A stretch of DNA of 64,000 nucleotides from Tautonia plasticadhaerens (GTDB lineage: Bacteria; Planctomycetota; Planctomycetia; Isosphaerales; Isosphaeraceae), in NCBI RefSeq assembly GCF_007752535.1, contig NZ_CP036428.1, positions 62,001 through 126,000 of the forward strand, in the 5' to 3' direction. The notes under the pieces were generated by a model that worked only from the letters and a program-made list of their open reading frames with translations, was not told the DNA's origin and searched no databases. Made by a program: the position numbers and the translations under genes. Below, in pieces: positions 8,303-17,044 of this stretch; the first letter of the stretch is position 1; each line of letters starts with the position of its first letter.

Positions 8303-9952
8303 TCAGGGGGGGCCGACGCCTCCTGGCGGGGGGGCGACCGATTGCGAGGGCCCCGCGACTACGGGGGCGGTGGGGGCCTGCGGCAGCGCGTGGGGCGGCT
8401 GCAGGAACTCCCCGGCGTGGGGCCCCGTGGGCGGCTCCTTGTAGTACACGTAGGGGACGACCGACAGGCCGACGAACAGGGGGGCCTCGGCGGGGTCGTA
8501 GCCCGTCAGCTCGATCCGCACCGGCAGCCGCTGGACGATCTTCACGAAGTTGCCCGTGGCGTTCTGCGGCGGCAGCAGGGCCAGGGACTGGCCGGTCCCC
8601 ATGGTGAAGCCGGTGATGCGGCCCTCGAACTCCCGACGCTTGCCGTACATGTCCACCTCGCAGCGCACCCGCTGGCCGATGCGCAGGTCGGCCAGCTGCG
8701 TCTCCTTGAAGTTGGCGTCGACCCAGATCTCGGTGAGGGATCGCACCGCCATGAGGCCCTGCCCGGCCTGGACGTTGTTGCCCGGGTTGACGTTGCGTCG
8801 GGTGACAAGGCCGTCGATCTCGCTGACGACGTCGCAGTAGCGGAGGTCCAGCTCGGCCTGGGCCAGCTCGCGGCGGGCCCGGAGGAGCCGGGCCTCGGCC
8901 TGCTTGATGGGGGGCGCGTCGGGGATCAGCCGTGCGAGGATCTTGTCGAGGTCGCCGCCGGGGTCCTGCTTGTAGAACTCCGCGATGGCCTGGTCCGGCG
9001 TGACGTCCCACGACGTGGGGGCGTAGCCGAACTGGGCCGCGCTCTGGAGCAACTGCCCCAGGCCCTGGCGGACCGCGGAGAACTGCTGACCGAGGTCGGC
9101 CGGCACCTCGGCCAGGTCGTGGCCCTCGGGCGGCTCCTCCGGCAACCCCAGGCCGACGCGGCAGGCGTAGACCGCCTGGAGGGCCTGATTGACCGCCGCC
9201 TCATCCACCCGGACCTCCTGCCGACGCCGGTCGAGCTCCTCCTTGCTGATGCCCCCGGTCCGGGCGAGTTCCTCGCCCCGCTCGAGGTTGTGCCGCGCCA
9301 GCTCAAGGGTCGCGGTCCGGCTCTCCAGGGACGCCACATTCGCCCGCAGGTCGGCGACCCGGGCGTTCACGTCCTCGATGGCGTGCTGGAGCTGGAATCG
9401 ATTGGCCCGGGCCTGGGCCACCAGGCTGCGAACCTCCGCCCGGGCCGCCGCGAGGTCCGCCTCGGCCGCGGCCACGGCGGCCGCCTTGATGTCGAGCTGG
9501 ACCTGGTACGGCTCCCGGTCGAGCCGGACCAGCACGTCCCCCGCCCGCACGCGGTAGTTGTCATCCACCAGGACCTCGGCCACCTGGCCGGCGACCCGGG
9601 GGGCGACCAGGGTCACGTGGCCGTTGACGTAGGCGTCGTCGGTGGAGACGGTGTTGAGCATCGTCTCCACCCGCGGGAGCAGGAAGACGTACCCGCCGAC
9701 GGCCAGGCCGACCACGGCCGCGGCCAGCACGAGCCGCCTCCGCCAGGGATGCGCCGGCCGTCCCGACCGGGTCGGCGGAGGTGATGTGACGGCGGAGGGG
9801 CCGCCGCCCGGCGCGGCCATCCGAACCGAGCCGCCCCGATCCTCGGCCGAGGTGGCCGCGGGGGCGTCCTGCGCCTCACCCGGGCCCACGCCGCGACGGG
9901 TCGACCCGGCGGTCGCGGGCCCACAGGGCCGCTCGTCCTCCCGGTCCGTCAT
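8303..9952 (-). CDS. HlyD-family membrane fusion adaptor (EmrA-like)
   Basis: The protein has 549 residues. A long, low-complexity cytoplasmic N-terminus of about 70 residues precedes one membrane helix (LVLAAAVVGLAVGGYVFLL). The periplasmic part starts with TDDAYVNGHVTLVAPRVAG, the conserved lipoyl-like half motif, followed by a long helical hairpin (about residues 140-330), the second lipoyl half, and a beta-barrel domain (IWVDANFKETQLADLRIGQ). It bridges the EmrB-like permease and the outer-membrane channel. It is the first gene of the operon, with 64 bases to the permease gene. The Ala/Glu-rich insert after EELARTGGISKEELDRR makes it longer than the usual 350-400 residue EmrA. Confidence 0.93.
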   Translation of the reverse strand: MTDREDERPCGPATAGSTRRGVGPGEAQDAPAATSAEDRGGSVRMAAPGGGPSAVTSPPPTRSGRPAHPWRRRLVLAAAVVGLAVGGYVFLLPRVETMLNTVSTDDAYVNGHVTLVAPRVAGQVAEVLVDDNYRVRAGDVLVRLDREPYQVQLDIKAAAVAAAEADLAAARAEVRSLVAQARANRFQLQHAIEDVNARVADLRANVASLESRTATLELARHNLERGEELARTGGISKEELDRRRQEVRVDEAAVNQALQAVYACRVGLGLPEEPPEGHDLAEVPADLGQQFSAVRQGLGQLLQSAAQFGYAPTSWDVTPDQAIAEFYKQDPGGDLDKILARLIPDAPPIKQAEARLLRARRELAQAELDLRYCDVVSEIDGLVTRRNVNPGNNVQAGQGLMAVRSLTEIWVDANFKETQLADLRIGQRVRCEVDMYGKRREFEGRITGFTMGTGQSLALLPPQNATGNFVKIVQRLPVRIELTGYDPAEAPLFVGLSVVPYVYYKEPPTGPHAGEFLQPPHALPQAPTAPVVAGPSQSVAPPPGGVGPP

Positions 9953-10224
9953 GCTGCCACCGCTCCCTCCTGCCGCGGGGACCGAACGGCATTGGGTCGA
10001 ACGCTGGCCAGCTTACGGCTCTTGCCCGACTCAACGCAAGCTTATCAGGGCAAGGCCCTCGGCCGAACAGGCACCCCCGGCATCGGAGTCCGTTCGGAAT
10101 CTGTCGCCCCCTTCGAATTCGGCCGCCTGCGCCGCGACGCAGCAGAAGGCCCGGCCACGGCATGGCGGAGTCGATGTCCTCGCCCCGCCTTCCAGCCCGG
10201 ACGTCACGTCGGCCGTGACAAGGC
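9953..10224. other. Region upstream of the efflux operon, no gene seen
   Basis: About 270 bases. It should contain the efflux operon promoter reading leftward, but I found no convincing -35/-10 pair or palindrome, and no regulator gene next to it. Confidence 0.4.
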
Positions 10225-11124
10225 TCAGGACGGGGCACGGTCCCGTGGCCCGGAGGGCGAATGGCCTCCGGGCCGCCCGAACAGTTCGGTGACCAGGGCC
10301 GTCCAGCCGGTCTGATGGCTGGCCCCAAGTCCAGCCCCGTGCTCGCCGTGGAAGTATTCATGGAAGGGGACGAGGTCACTCCAGGCCGGGTCGGCCCGGA
10401 ACGGGTCCACGTCCCCGAAGACGGGGCGGTGGCCGCCCCGCCCCTCGTCCCGGAGGAAGAGCCGGACGAGGCGCCCCGACAGCTCGTCGGCGACCGCTCC
10501 CAGGCTCGCCGGCCGGGCCGATCCCCGGGGCAGCTCGGCCCGCAATGAATCCCCGAAGTAGCGGTGGTACTCGCGCAGCGCCTCGATCATCAGGAAGTTG
10601 AGCGGGAACCAGACCGGGCCCCGCCTGTTCGAGTTGCCGCCGTAAATCGGCGTCGTCGACCCCGCCGGCTCGTAGCCCACCACCCGGCCGTGGCACTCGT
10701 ACGGCTCGGCCGCCAGGCCCCGCGACATCGACCGCAGGCCGAAGTCCGAGAGGAATTGCCCCGGGTCGAGCATCCGGGGCAGGACCCGCTCCAGCTTCAC
10801 CCGGTCCGCGGCCGCCAGCAGCAGGCGCCCCTCGACGCCCGGCCGGGTCATCAGGCAGAGGTTCTGGAAGCGGTTGAAGAAACCGGCCAGGCCGTCCTCG
10901 TTCCAGCGATAGGCACGGCTGCGGGCGTGGTCGTGCGGGAAGGAGGCCCAGGCGTCGCCGGAGGGGGAATAGTCCTCGCAGACGGTGCCCCAGGCCCGCT
11001 CGGCGACGTAGGGCCCCCAGTGCTTCCAGTCGGCGCGGCGGGCGGCGCCGTCGGTCAGCCGGCGGTGCTCGGCGGTCGTGCCCCCGGCCCCGGCACGGCC
11101 ATCATCCACATTTCCAGGGGGCAT
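10225..11124 (-). pseudogene. GH63/MGH1-like glucosidase with large internal deletion
   Basis: The first 75 or so residues match the start of large glucosidase-like proteins ([47 protein letters not shown]). The sequence then jumps directly to the C-terminal region of the same family ([64 protein letters not shown]). From knowledge of the family the intact protein is around 850-900 residues; only 299 remain, so most of the catalytic (alpha/alpha)6 domain is missing while the reading frame is kept. The product is unlikely to be an active hydrolase. Confidence 0.8.
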
Positions 11125-11378
11125 CGATGACCTCCGGACGATCGATCACGCAGATGGCCGCGAAGGGTCACTTCGGCCCGGCCCGCATCGCCATGGCAGC
11201 CACCTTCCGCAACTCCTCGGCCGCCCCGCTCGAGGCCTGGGCCCCAGGCCGTTCAGGGCCATGGCGATGGACCGGGTCAGTGTCGCGCACTCCGTTTCCG
11301 GCGGCAAGTCGCCCCGCTGCACGGACCGCTCGGACCTCGCCTGTGACGCCCGCGGGCGTGGACCCCAGGATGCGGATC

Positions 11379-11813
11379 TCACCGACCAGGGAGTTCGGCG
11401 GCGCGCGTGATCTCCTCGGCGTCGCGGGGGTGCAGGATCACGGCGAGGAGGCGTGTCCTCTGCCTCGCGTTCGGGTTCCGCGTCTCCCGGTGGACGCAGC
11501 CGGACGGCTCGTAGAACGTGTCCCCGGCCCTGTACGTCGTGACGGGCTCGTCGTCAAGGGCGTGCTCGTACTCGCCCTCCAGGACGTACCCGAACACCGG
11601 CCCGGCATGGCGGTGCGGGGCGACCCGTCGGCCGGGTTCGATCACCACCTCCTCCACCGTCGCCGTGGCGTCCTTCCCGTCCAGCGTCTCGACGATGTCC
11701 CGCCGGGAGAGGCGGGTCACCTCGGCCCCGCCCTTCTCATCGTGCCGGGCCAGCGCCATCCCGCCGAACCCGATGGTGCAGATGGCCGCCAATGCGAGGA
11801 ATGTTCGATTCAT
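11379..11813 (-). CDS. Exported cupin-domain protein, 144 aa
   Basis: An N-terminal signal peptide (MNRTFLALAAICTIGFGGMA) is followed by a single cupin barrel. The metal-binding motif is visible as PGRRVAPHRHAGPVFGYVLEG, and the second half as AGDTFYEPSGCVHRE. Small exported cupins of this kind often have unknown substrates. It is the last gene of a minus-strand series of small redox and detoxification genes; it is separated from the oxidoreductase upstream by 65 bases. Confidence 0.85.
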   Translation of the reverse strand: MNRTFLALAAICTIGFGGMALARHDEKGGAEVTRLSRRDIVETLDGKDATATVEEVVIEPGRRVAPHRHAGPVFGYVLEGEYEHALDDEPVTTYRAGDTFYEPSGCVHRETRNPNARQRTRLLAVILHPRDAEEITRAAELPGR

Positions 11814-11878
11814 GGCTGACTCCCACGAGGGTGGAATAAGCAGGTTTGTTAAGGAGATTGAACGCAGGGCCGCATCCC

Positions 11879-12826
11879 TCAGGATAACGACCCGGGGTCG
11901 TCGACGCGGAGGACGATCTTCCCCCGGACGTGCCCGGCCAGCCCCCGCTCGAACGCCTCACGCGCCCGGGACAGCGGCAGCACCGCGTCCAGCACCGGAC
12001 GGATCTGGCCGGCGTCTATCAGCCGCGCGATCTCGACGAGCTGGGCCCGGCTCGGCTCCACGATGAAGAAGATGCCGCGGGCCCCGGCGTCCCGGGCCGG
12101 CTCGGGAGGGGGTGGGGCCGCGACGGAGACGAGCGTCCCGCCCCGCCGGAGGACGCGCCAGGATCGCTCCATCGTGTCCCCGCCGATGGTATCCAGCACG
12201 ACGTCCACGTCGCGGATCACCTCCTCGAACCGGGTCGTCCGGTAGTCGATCACCGTCTCGACCCCCAGCTCGCGCAGGAACTCGTGGTGGCGTGCCGAGG
12301 CCGTCGCGTCGACGCGGGCCCCCCGCCAGCGGGCGAGCTGGGCGGCGAACGCGCCGACGCCCCCTGCCGCGCCGTGGATCAGGATCCGCTGCCCGGCCTC
12401 GAGGCCGGCGTGGATGAAGAGCGCCTGCCAGGCGGTGAGCGCCGAGAGGGGGACCGCGGCGGCGTGGACGTGGTCGAGCGACCGCGGCCTGGGGGCCAGG
12501 TCCGCGGCCCGCACGGCGACGTACTCCGCGGCGCTCCCATCCCGCGGGAATGCGACCAGGCCATACACGGCGTCGTCGGGGGCGACCTCCGAGACGCCGG
12601 GGCCGAGCGCCTCCACGACGCCGGAGACGTCGTGGCCCGGGATCGTGGGGAGACGCTCGTGCCCGTCGGGTGCCTGGTAGGTCTCCGACCAGGTGAGTTC
12701 CGTCGGCGTGATGCCGGCGGCGTGCACGCGGAGCAGCGCCTCGCCCGCCGCCGGGGCGGGGAGCGGTGCCTCCTCATACACCAGCTGTTCCGGGCCACCG
12801 CGGGCGTGTAACCGGATCGCTCTCAC
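11879..12826 (-). CDS. NADP-dependent zinc-independent MDR oxidoreductase (quinone reductase-like)
   Basis: The protein has 315 residues from a GTG start at 12826, which is preceded by AAGGAG; the longer upstream frame lacks a site. The N-terminal GroES-like domain contains GHDVSGVVEALGPGVSEV, and the Rossmann domain contains IHGAAGGVGAFAAQLA for NADPH binding. The cysteines of the structural zinc site are absent, as in quinone reductases and enoyl reductases. Likely reaction: two-electron reduction of quinones or activated alkenes. Neighbouring cupins, AhpD-like and isochorismatase-like genes suggest a detoxification setting. Confidence 0.9.
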   Translation of the reverse strand: MRAIRLHARGGPEQLVYEEAPLPAPAAGEALLRVHAAGITPTELTWSETYQAPDGHERLPTIPGHDVSGVVEALGPGVSEVAPDDAVYGLVAFPRDGSAAEYVAVRAADLAPRPRSLDHVHAAAVPLSALTAWQALFIHAGLEAGQRILIHGAAGGVGAFAAQLARWRGARVDATASARHHEFLRELGVETVIDYRTTRFEEVIRDVDVVLDTIGGDTMERSWRVLRRGGTLVSVAAPPPPEPARDAGARGIFFIVEPSRAQLVEIARLIDAGQIRPVLDAVLPLSRAREAFERGLAGHVRGKIVLRVDDPGSLS

Positions 12827-12998
12827 GACAACTCCTTTCCGGGCCGCTCGGCCGCGTTGATGGGCCTGGAAGTCGTCAAGGCCCCCATCCGAATGGGCGA
12901 AATCGGGGGAACATCCCACCTCCCCGCCAGGCCGAGACTGCGAACGGCCGCGAGGTCCGGGGATACGCGACGGTCGGGGTGATGGAGGGCCTGGGCCA

Positions 12999-13637
12999 TC
13001 AACCCCCCAATGGGTTGGCCGCGATCAGGTCGCAGAAGTTCGGTCGGCGATAGCCGGGCTGCGTCCGCTCCAGGATGTCCGTATTCATCGTCCCGAACGC
13101 CGTCTCCGGCCGGTAACCGAAGCCGTCGGCGAACGCCCGGACGATCCCCGCCTTGAAGTCGACCCGCGGGTACGCGGCGAGGACGCTCGCCCGGTCCTCC
13201 GCGGCGATCTCGTCGAGGCCGTCGCCGAGGACGTCGGCCTCGACGCCGCCGGTGACCAGTGCGATCTCCGGGCGCTTGTGCCAGGGGATCTCCGGCGTCG
13301 TGTGCAGCGCGATGGCGTCCCACACCACCCCGGCCGACTCGTCGTCGATGCCGTTGGCCCGCAGGAAGTCGCGGGCCGCGTTGGCGCCGTCGACCTCGAA
13401 CCGGTGGTCCGGGCTGCGGTACCTCGCGGTCAGGCCCAGGTCGTGGAACACGGCCCCGACGTAGAACAGCTCGTGATCGACCGGCAGCCCTCGGTGACGG
13501 CCGCGGAGCGACCCGAAGAGGAAGACCCTGAGCGAGTGGGCGTACAGCAAGGGCGTGCCGTGCTCCCGGAGCAGGCCGGTCGCCTCGCGGGCCATCTTGC
13601 TGTCGGGGACCCGAATGCCGGCGATGATCTCGGACAT
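12999..13637 (-). CDS. HD-domain hydrolase, cyanamide-hydratase-like (copy A)
   Basis: The protein has 212 residues from ATG 13637, with GGAGG just upstream. HD-superfamily metal ligands are visible: HSLRVFLFGSLRGRHRG, YVGAVFHDLGLT (His-Asp pair) and DAIALHTTPEIP. The arrangement resembles cyanamide hydratase-like HD proteins rather than nucleotide phosphohydrolases, but this rests on short motifs. It is the downstream member of a tandem pair; the other copy starts at 14374 and has exactly the same length. A 220-bp block in the middle is identical between the two genes while both ends differ. Confidence 0.83.
   Translation of the reverse strand: MSEIIAGIRVPDSKMAREATGLLREHGTPLLYAHSLRVFLFGSLRGRHRGLPVDHELFYVGAVFHDLGLTARYRSPDHRFEVDGANAARDFLRANGIDDESAGVVWDAIALHTTPEIPWHKRPEIALVTGGVEADVLGDGLDEIAAEDRASVLAAYPRVDFKAGIVRAFADGFGYRPETAFGTMNTDILERTQPGYRRPNFCDLIAANPLGG
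13261..13480. repeat. 220-bp direct repeat, first copy (inside HD gene A)
   Basis: Bases 13261-13480 are identical to 13998-14217, checked base by base. Identity stops sharply at both ends: the preceding bases are T against C, and the following bases C against T. The block covers the HD metal-binding core of both genes. An exact block inside two otherwise diverged copies is the pattern left by gene conversion. Confidence 0.95.
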
Positions 13638-13735
13638 GAGCGGCCTCCGTCTCAGTGACCCTGGGCGGCTTCGATGAAGATGCATGGGCGAGGCTCGGCG
13701 GCGCCGGACGGCGTGGTCCGGCCGACCGGCGGCGG

Positions 13736-14374
13736 TCAACCTCCCAGCGGGTTGGCGTCGATCAGGTCGCAGAAGTTCGTCCGGCGGTAGCCGGGCAGCC
13801 CACGCTCCAGCAGGTCGGCGTTGAACGTCCCGAACGCGGTCGCGGGCCTGTCCGCGAGGCCGTCCACGAACGCGCGGACGATCCCGCACGCGAAGTCGAC
13901 GCGCGGGTACGCGGCGAGGATTGCCTCGCGGTCGGCGACCGGGATCTCGTCGAGCCCGCGGCCGATGACGTCCGCCGCGGTCCCGCCGTTCATGAGCGCG
14001 ATCTCCGGGCGCTTGTGCCAGGGGATCTCCGGCGTCGTGTGCAGCGCGATGGCGTCCCACACCACCCCGGCCGACTCGTCGTCGATGCCGTTGGCCCGCA
14101 GGAAGTCGCGGGCCGCGTTGGCGCCGTCGACCTCGAACCGGTGGTCCGGGCTGCGGTACCTCGCGGTCAGGCCCAGGTCGTGGAACACGGCCCCGACGTA
14201 GAACAGCTCGTGATCGATCGCCCAGCCCCGGTGTCGGCCCTGGATCGCCCCGAACAGGTAGACCCTCAGGGAGTGGGCGAGGAGCAAGGGGCCGCCGTGC
14301 TCCCGGAGCAGGCCGGTCGCCTCGCGGGCCAACGTGCTGTCGGGGACCCGGATCCCCGCGATGATCTCAGCCAT
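13736..14374 (-). CDS. HD-domain hydrolase, cyanamide-hydratase-like (copy B)
   Basis: The protein has 212 residues and is a close paralogue of the gene at 12999-13637. The same metal-binding residues are present (HSLRVYLFGAIQGRHRG, YVGAVFHDLGLT, DAIALHTTPEIP), so both copies could be active. The copies differ mainly in the first 60 and last 70 residues (for example RGLDEIPVADREAI here against DGLDEIAAEDRASV). The gene sits between its copy and a cupin gene on the same strand, with short gaps on each side. Confidence 0.83.
   Translation of the reverse strand: MAEIIAGIRVPDSTLAREATGLLREHGGPLLLAHSLRVYLFGAIQGRHRGWAIDHELFYVGAVFHDLGLTARYRSPDHRFEVDGANAARDFLRANGIDDESAGVVWDAIALHTTPEIPWHKRPEIALMNGGTAADVIGRGLDEIPVADREAILAAYPRVDFACGIVRAFVDGLADRPATAFGTFNADLLERGLPGYRRTNFCDLIDANPLGG
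13998..14217. repeat. 220-bp direct repeat, second copy (inside HD gene B)
   Basis: This is the partner of 13261-13480, in the same orientation 737 bases away. It lies in the central part of the copy-B HD gene. Confidence 0.95.
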
Positions 14375-14401
14375 GATGCGACTCCGAAGCGGGATCAGGG
14401 G

Positions 14402-14884
14402 TCAGTGACCGAGCAACTTCAGGTGGTATCGGGATATCAGCTCGGCGACCCACTCCGATGAGTAGGTCACGCCGTACTTCGCCGACAGCTCCTGCCGCCG
14501 GCCCGGGTCGCCGGCCTCGGCGAGCTCGGCGAAGTACGCCTCGAAGCCCGCCGGGGCGATCGCCTCCAGCAGCCGCGCCGGGCCGGGGCCGGCGTTCCAG
14601 AACGTGTGCATTAGCCCGCGGGGCTTGATCAGGTAGCTGCCCGGCCCCGCGACGAATTCGCGGTCGCCGACCCGCGCGCCGATCGTCCCCTCCAGGACGT
14701 AGGAATACTCGTCCTCATGGGTGTGCACGTGGGGCAGCACGAGCCGCCCCGGCTCGATCGGGTGCTCCACGACTGCGAAGGCCCCTCCGGTGTCTGCCCT
14801 GGAGAGCTTGAAGACCACTCCCATGCCGCCGAGCCAGACCGAACGGCCATCGCCCGGCTTCACGACGATCGTCGGTGCGTCCAT
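14402..14884 (-). CDS. Cupin-domain protein, 160 aa
   Basis: ATG 14884 is chosen because AAAGGA lies seven bases before it; an in-frame ATG at 14905 has no such site. One cupin fold is visible with the metal-binding motif LPHVHTHEDEYSYVLEG and the second motif AGPGSYLIKPRGLMHTFWN. There is no signal peptide, so it is probably cytoplasmic, unlike the cupin at 11379-11813. The C-terminal helical tail (AELAEAGDPGRRQELSAKY) is typical of small quercetinase-like or dioxygenase-like cupins of unknown substrate. Confidence 0.87.
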   Translation of the reverse strand: MDAPTIVVKPGDGRSVWLGGMGVVFKLSRADTGGAFAVVEHPIEPGRLVLPHVHTHEDEYSYVLEGTIGARVGDREFVAGPGSYLIKPRGLMHTFWNAGPGPARLLEAIAPAGFEAYFAELAEAGDPGRRQELSAKYGVTYSSEWVAELISRYHLKLLGH

Positions 14885-14906
14885 CTGCGGTCCTTTTCTA
14901 TTCATT

Positions 14907-15335
14907 TCAGGTCATTCCATGCCGATGCCCATGTTCTCCGGTCCCGAAGCCACGGTCGAGATCCGGGTCGGCGAGCCAGAAGGGTAACATCAAGTAGCGG
15001 CCACACCCGGTAGACTCATGGGTGAGTTCCGCCGCAAAGTCCTCCGGGAGGGCATCCCGGTTGTCGTTGGCGATGCGGCCACCGACGGCACGCGAAGGGT
15101 TAGTGCCGAGTACCGCCCGGTACTCGGGCACGGAGTTCTGCCAGCCATCGGGATGGCACACGAGGATGGATCGAAGCTCAGTGGATGTAGAGACCTCCAT
15201 CGCTCCGGACCCCTCGAAGACCCGCGAGAATATGAGACCGATCCGGCGCCCGATCGCGGAGTTCAGCTTCCACGCCGGTCCTAGGGCCACCGGCGTGAGG
15301 GCGATCATGAAGGACCAGAACACGAGCCAGATCAC
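14907..15335 (-). CDS. Hypothetical protein with N-terminal membrane helix, 142 aa
   Basis: The GTG start at 15335 has GGGAGG five bases upstream; the longer frame has none. The protein opens with a hydrophobic helix (VIWLVFWSFMIALTPVALG), then a basic stretch (RRIGLIFSRVFEG), then a soluble part without recognised motifs (CHPDGWQNSVPEYRAVLGT). The stop is 22 bases before the ATG of the cupin gene downstream, so the two may be co-transcribed. The family is not recognised. Confidence 0.5.
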   Translation of the reverse strand: MIWLVFWSFMIALTPVALGPAWKLNSAIGRRIGLIFSRVFEGSGAMEVSTSTELRSILVCHPDGWQNSVPEYRAVLGTNPSRAVGGRIANDNRDALPEDFAAELTHESTGCGRYLMLPFWLADPDLDRGFGTGEHGHRHGMT

Positions 15336-15522
15336 TGGATCCTCCCTCGATTCAGTTAGGCCTGGCTTTCGGCATCGCGATTCGGACCCAGGCAGCCCGG
15401 AATGAGGACGGTTCAGGGTCGAAAAGTGAAGATTATCGCCGGGGCGTGCGTCGGTCAGGTCGCCGCCCGGCCCACGGGGGCTCGTCACAACCGGGCGAGC
15501 GCGGACCGGGTGTGGCGGATGG

Positions 15523-16043
15523 CTACCGCGCCGCCGCCCGCCGGCGTCGGCCGCTGAGCAGGTAGATCTCGGATCGGACCTCGGTCAGCGGGTCGCCGGC
15601 CGGATCGATGCCGTCCACTCGCGGGACCGGGTCGAAGATGATCTTCCGGTTCTCCGGGGCGAGCTCGTCGATCCGTTCTGTGAAGGCGAGGGCCCCGAAC
15701 TCGGCCAGCTCGCGGGTTTCCGGCCACACGGCCGTCGCGTCGTCCACCACGTCGCCCGGCCCGGCTAGCTGGACGACGACCCGGAACCGGACCGGCCCCT
15801 TCGACAACCGCTCCGACATCTCGGCCGCCAGGAAGTCGGCCGTCTTCCCGGCCGCCTGCTCGGGGGTCAGGAACTCCGTCCCCGCTCCCGGCAGCAGGCG
15901 GAACCGGCCGAACCGGCTGACCCCGGCGGCGCCGGTGAACTTGAAGGCCGTGACGGCGAAGTACGCCTGCCGGGCGTAGCTCGCCGGGATCGGCTTCGGA
16001 GCCTCGACGAACGCCTTCGCCGCCGGGTGGGTCTCGAGGAACG
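15523..16043 (-). pseudogene. Catalase-family peroxidase (SrpA-like), 3' fragment cut by an IS element
   Basis: The frame reads FLETHPAAKAFVEAPKP, then VTAFKFTGAAGVSRFGRFR, IIFDPVPRVDGIDP and a C-terminal IYLLSGRRRR. These are the C-terminal two thirds of catalase-related, haem-dependent small peroxidases. The N-terminal part lies at 17391-17809, on the far side of the insertion sequence, and the two ends meet at the same point of the protein (LAAF against FLETHPAA). An open frame starting in the IS continues into this fragment, but the haem-pocket half is missing from it. Confidence 0.88.
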
Positions 16044-16084
16044 TGTATGGCCTTGAGGTTCTCTGGATGGGGACTTGATCGTAG

Positions 16085-17044
16085 TCACGCCGCCGCCTGG
16101 ACGCCACCGACGAGGTCCCGCCGCACCTGGCTCGGTGTCCGGTGACCATGGCGGCGGATCACCCACCGCTCGTTGTACGTCCTCTTGAACTCACCCAACG
16201 CCTCGGCCAACTCCACCACCGTGGCGAACGACCTCACCCGGAGCAACTGCTCCTTCAGCGTGCGGACGAATCGCTCGGCGCAGCCGTTGCCCTCCGGTTC
16301 CCGCACGAAGCTCGGCGAGCTGGCCATGCCGAGGAAGGTCAGCTCCCGCTGGAAGTCGTCGCTCATGTAGGCGCTGCCGTGGTCGTGGCGGATCGCCAGG
16401 CCACGGGCGATGCCCCGGTCGAAGCCGCCGAAGTGCTCCCGCACCCCCTGGCGCAGCGGCTCCAGCGCCTCGAAACGCTCGCCTCGCTCGGCCACGTGGA
16501 GGCCGACGCACTCGCAGGTGCAGTGGTCGACGGCCACGAAGACGTGGACCAGGCCCTCGCCGGTGGTGACCGTCGTGGTCATGTCCGTGCCCCACATCGA
16601 GTCCGGCTCCTCGGTCGTGATGGTGCCGTCGTGGGCCTTCGGCCCGTGCGGGTGGCCGCCCCGGCGGGGGGCCTGGAGGCGGTGCTCCCGCATCAGCCTC
16701 CGCACTCGCTCGGAGGCCGTGCGGATGCCCTGATGCCGCAGGCGGGCCCAGACCTTGCGGTAGCCCTCGCCGGTGAACGGCGACTCGGCCAGGACCCGAC
16801 GGATGTGGCCGACCAGCTCCTCGCCGGTGCCGGCCCCGACCGGCCCCCGCTTGTGCGGCACCGGCCGTTGCTCCGGCGGCACGGCCTCCCGGGCCTTGAG
16901 GTAGTAGGCGGTCGAGCGGGCGATCCCGAAGATGCGGCAGACCCGCTGCATGCCGTATCGCTTGCCGGTGCCGGGGGAGGCGGAGCGGGCTAACTGCTCC
17001 GCCTCCTCGCGACAAAAGGGCGGCCGCTCTCCAGGTGCTGGCAC
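16085..17044 (-). CDS. IS3-family transposase OrfB (DDE integrase domain)
   Basis: This 319-residue frame starts at a GTG inside orfA and carries the rve-type integrase core. The DDE acids can be placed: D in MWGTDMTTT, D in RHDHGSAYMSDD, and E in EGNGCAERFVRTLKEQ. The N-terminal part has the HTH_21 type region (YRKVWARLRHQGIRT). In this family OrfB is normally made as an OrfAB fusion by -1 frameshifting, and a suitable slippery heptamer lies at 17014-17020. Both frames are intact, so the element may still be active. Confidence 0.92.
   Translation of the reverse strand: MPAPGERPPFCREEAEQLARSASPGTGKRYGMQRVCRIFGIARSTAYYLKAREAVPPEQRPVPHKRGPVGAGTGEELVGHIRRVLAESPFTGEGYRKVWARLRHQGIRTASERVRRLMREHRLQAPRRGGHPHGPKAHDGTITTEEPDSMWGTDMTTTVTTGEGLVHVFVAVDHCTCECVGLHVAERGERFEALEPLRQGVREHFGGFDRGIARGLAIRHDHGSAYMSDDFQRELTFLGMASSPSFVREPEGNGCAERFVRTLKEQLLRVRSFATVVELAEALGEFKRTYNERWVIRRHGHRTPSQVRRDLVGGVQAAA

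Noticed and set aside
11160-11280. A short minus-strand stretch reading QASSGAAEELRKVAAMAMRA in one frame and SIAMALNGLG in another
   Set aside because: It looks like a decayed or frameshifted coding remnant, but it is too short to assign and has no start.
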